This document shows positions 61,801-64,000 of a stretch of DNA of 64,000 nt, one piece after another; the stretch's first letter is position 1; the number at the start of each line of letters is the position of its first letter. The position numbers were made by a program, and so were the translations under genes. Origin of the DNA: Rhynochetos jubatus (lineage: Eukaryota; Chordata; Aves; Eurypygiformes; Rhynochetidae); assembly GCA_027574665.1 (NCBI GenBank), contig CM050649.1, forward strand, positions 59,486,150 through 59,550,149, read 5' to 3'. The notes below the pieces were generated by a model. That model did not search any database, was not told the origin of the DNA, and was given only the letters and a program-made list of their open reading frames with translations.

Positions 61801-62960
61801 TTTGTCATTTAGATGTATTTGCTTTGGAGGCCTCTGTTACTCTGAGAGCAGAGAGAAATGGCACCTGGACATGCTCAGCACAAAGGTGTTGAGGGCCTTC
61901 TAATACAGCATTTGCTTTGTGCTTTGGAACACCAAGTTCACAATATTCATCTGAAGGCACAAATGTACAAATTCACACACTGAAAACAACATAAAAACAC
62001 TTAAGCAGTTAGACTTTTCTTGTTCTTTGCCCCATAAGAGACAGATAAGTGACTGTTCCTCCTAAAGCTGTTTTTAGAACCAGCTTGACAGAAGCCATAG
62101 CAAACTGTAACCACAGTATCCTCAGTAACCCTTGTATCCAACTGCAGAATCTGTAGGGCTAAAGTCATCACATAGCAGCAAACTGTCAAAGTAATTTGTA
62201 TCATCCTCTGCATCTACGTAGATCTGACATGTATTGGTTTATGATTTATGCGTACCTACCACAACCAGCCATAGCACAAGTTTTATTGGATGGTAAGGCT
62301 ATGTTTTGCCCTCTTCATCCCATAATAAACCCTCTTCTCCTTTAGTCAGCAGATCCCTTCAGTCTGCAAGGCTTTCTGTGAAGAGATGGTTGGTCCCCGT
62401 CTGGGTGGCACACCACAGCAAAAAGCTGCTTGGTCTTTGACAGTCTGAGAAGTCACTGATTTGGGTGGCTCACGTTCCCTCATCATGTTACAGGGTGTCC
62501 TCTACCCATCACTGCTCCTTCAGCCCCTGCTGGATCTCTGCGTGCAGTGATTAGTCCTTGGCCATGTAACCTATGAGTAACTGCAAGGTGCTGTGAGTGC
62601 TGAAGATCATGTAAAGGCCAGGAATCATCCTTTAAGCATGAAAAGGTTGCTCTTCCTCATATCATTTGTGTAAATGGTTAAATGACATTTTACTTTTGTT
62701 TTAGTAAGGGCTGTCTCTTACTCCAGAAGACCAGAAGAATTCCCTTCAACAAAATGATTAGCCTACGAGCTTGGATTGTTACGTGAACAAATATAAGAAG
62801 TGATGGATTAGAATTATAAATCAACCAATCAATTATTCCCTTAAAAAATAATACTACCCTTTTCCAAAAGCTTTAGATTAATCTTTATTTGTTTATTAAT
62901 TTTGTGGTAGCAGATATAACACCATTGCACTATGCATAATGGAAGCAATTAGACTAGCTA
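55882..62960. other. AT-rich unique DNA without recognised genes
   Basis: About 7.1 kb. Overlapping open frames of 84-129 codons at 56832-57306 on both strands shadow one another, and none has a domain I recognise. A-rich runs lie at 58774-58799 and 58862-58874, and a T-run at 59156-59174. GC-richer patches near 61760-61900 and 62270-62590 are unidentified. Confidence 0.5.
59156..59174. repeat. T19 homopolymer
   Basis: Nineteen consecutive T followed by CTCAG. It could be an oligo(A) tail of a minus-strand retrocopy, but no source transcript or flanking duplication is visible. Confidence 0.85.
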
Positions 62961-63025
62961 CATTGGAACAATGTCTGGTGATTATAAAAGATCTTCATTA
63001 GGGTTTACTGACCAGCATCAGACAG
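62961..63025 (+). other. Candidate exon end with donor and upstream ATG
   Basis: A strong donor, ACAG|GTAAGG, begins at 63026. Upstream, an ATG at 62971 with A at -3 opens a frame MSGDYKRSSLGFTDQHQT that reaches the donor without a stop. No convincing promoter or acceptor could be fixed; GGTAGCAG near 62905-62912 is a weak acceptor. No known protein start is recognised. Confidence 0.15.
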
Positions 63026-64000
63026 GTAAGGGAAGGACTGAAATAGAAGAACAAGTTCTTTTTCTTTTCTTGAGAGGAAAGATTGACATTCAGTCTTACA
63101 AATACTGCCTACACTGCCTAGAAAACGCTAAATGGATTATAGAATTTAGACTTAACATGATAGAATTGACTTAATCTAGTCCTATCTTGCATGTTCTTTA
63201 CCATGGAAAAACTCTTTCCTTGTGGGATTCCCTGAAATTTTATCATTTATAATCACATAGTTCCACTACAGGATCTCATCATCCTTCTTCATTCGCAAAT
63301 TAAGTCAAAATCTTTAATAATTGTTTTTGTATTTTATGCTGCTTCATAAGAATTAACATGAAACAATTCTTAAAAAAAAAAAAAAATCACTTGCAGAGAA
63401 GAAACTGAAGGAAAGTTAAGATTTAAGAGAGCAAGACAGTCATTAATCAGAACAGATATTTTGCTCTCATTAGCAAAGAGAATCAGGATGGTCATACTTG
63501 CAGTCTTCTATTCATGTTGCTTGGCCAACTTACAATGTGGGCAAGCACCCATGTTAGATTTGTGACCTACCAGTTTCCAAATGCTCATAGTTTGCCTTCC
63601 AGGTGGTACTAGTGAATATATACCAAATAACACATTGTTCCTGTATTGTCTTAATGCTCTATTAAAATTATTTCCATTACAAAGTGGGTATTATCATTAT
63701 GTGGACTCTAAAGACGTATAACATGACATAAAACTATTATAAGTGGTATTAGAGGTTTTATATCCAGCACAGATTATTATTTAATGCTATCTCAGTATGC
63801 TCAGTGGGGTGAAATGGAGGAGCAATAAACAGCAATAGCTCTAGTGACCTATATTTTGTTCTCATGCTGGATTCATTCCAAAGGCCAGTCCCTCATTATG
63901 TTATGAATGATCACTTGCTCTGGAGCATTGAAATTAGCCAGAAACAATGTGAAACATTGCTTTCTTTTCAAAACTGACTGTAGAAATGGATGTGTCTTTT
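63026..64000. other. AT-rich unique DNA, nothing recognised
   Basis: About 1 kb with an A-run at 63372-63386. Nothing else supported. Confidence 0.5.

Noticed and set aside
1-64000. CRISPR array, operon, prokaryotic promoter or phage content
   Set aside because: Nothing resembling regular spacers, dense coding or prokaryotic gene order is present; the retroelements mark the sequence as avian nuclear DNA.

Overview
The window looks like bird nuclear DNA. It is AT-rich and has long single-copy stretches. Nearly all recognisable content is decayed retroelements: CR1 LINE pieces (some with the CR1 3' tail built on the ATTCTATG/ATTCTGTG octamer) and ERVL-type solo LTRs that start TGTC.TGGTTT and carry the avian-style CCAGCACA/CCAACACA opposite terminus. 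I found no complete protein-coding gene, rRNA, tRNA, CpG island or CRISPR array. It reads as intergenic or large-intron DNA. The species cannot be named from this sequence; family assignments rest on remembered consensus features and were not searched.

Layout. 1-7.6 kb: AT-rich unique DNA with one CR1 tail (390-448) and one splice-competent 81-bp segment (7069-7149). 7.6-10.8 kb: a CR1 3' piece followed by a long, internally deleted CR1 that is split by a 672-bp plus-strand LTR flanked by a perfect 6-bp target duplication. 10.8-28.3 kb: unique AT-rich DNA with one striking pure (CTTC)n array of about 264 bp (13427-13690). 28.3-42.3 kb: a retroelement-rich block. It holds a GC-rich LTR (28.3-29.3), a CR1 3' half (31.3-32.1), an LTR inside an LTR (34.7-35.8), another GC-rich LTR (39.0-40.0), a fourth LTR site (40.7-41.5) and a minus-strand CR1 (41.5-42.3). 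All five LTRs in this block lie on the minus strand. 44.5-48.7 kb: a small CR1, an unexplained 73-codon open segment behind a splice acceptor (45073-45291), a CR1 RT piece, and a CpG-rich minus-strand LTR joined to its polypurine tract and internal retroviral sequence. 48.7-64 kb: AT-rich unique DNA with a 24-bp higher-order (TA)n array near 55.8 kb.

No genes can be shown to work together here. Three plus-strand segments (7069-7149, 37088-37129, 62961-63025) and one minus-strand segment (37915-37976) have the form of small exons. They are candidates only. Solo LTRs in introns are commonly biased to the antisense strand, so the minus-strand LTR cluster would fit a host transcript running on the plus strand, but that is inference.
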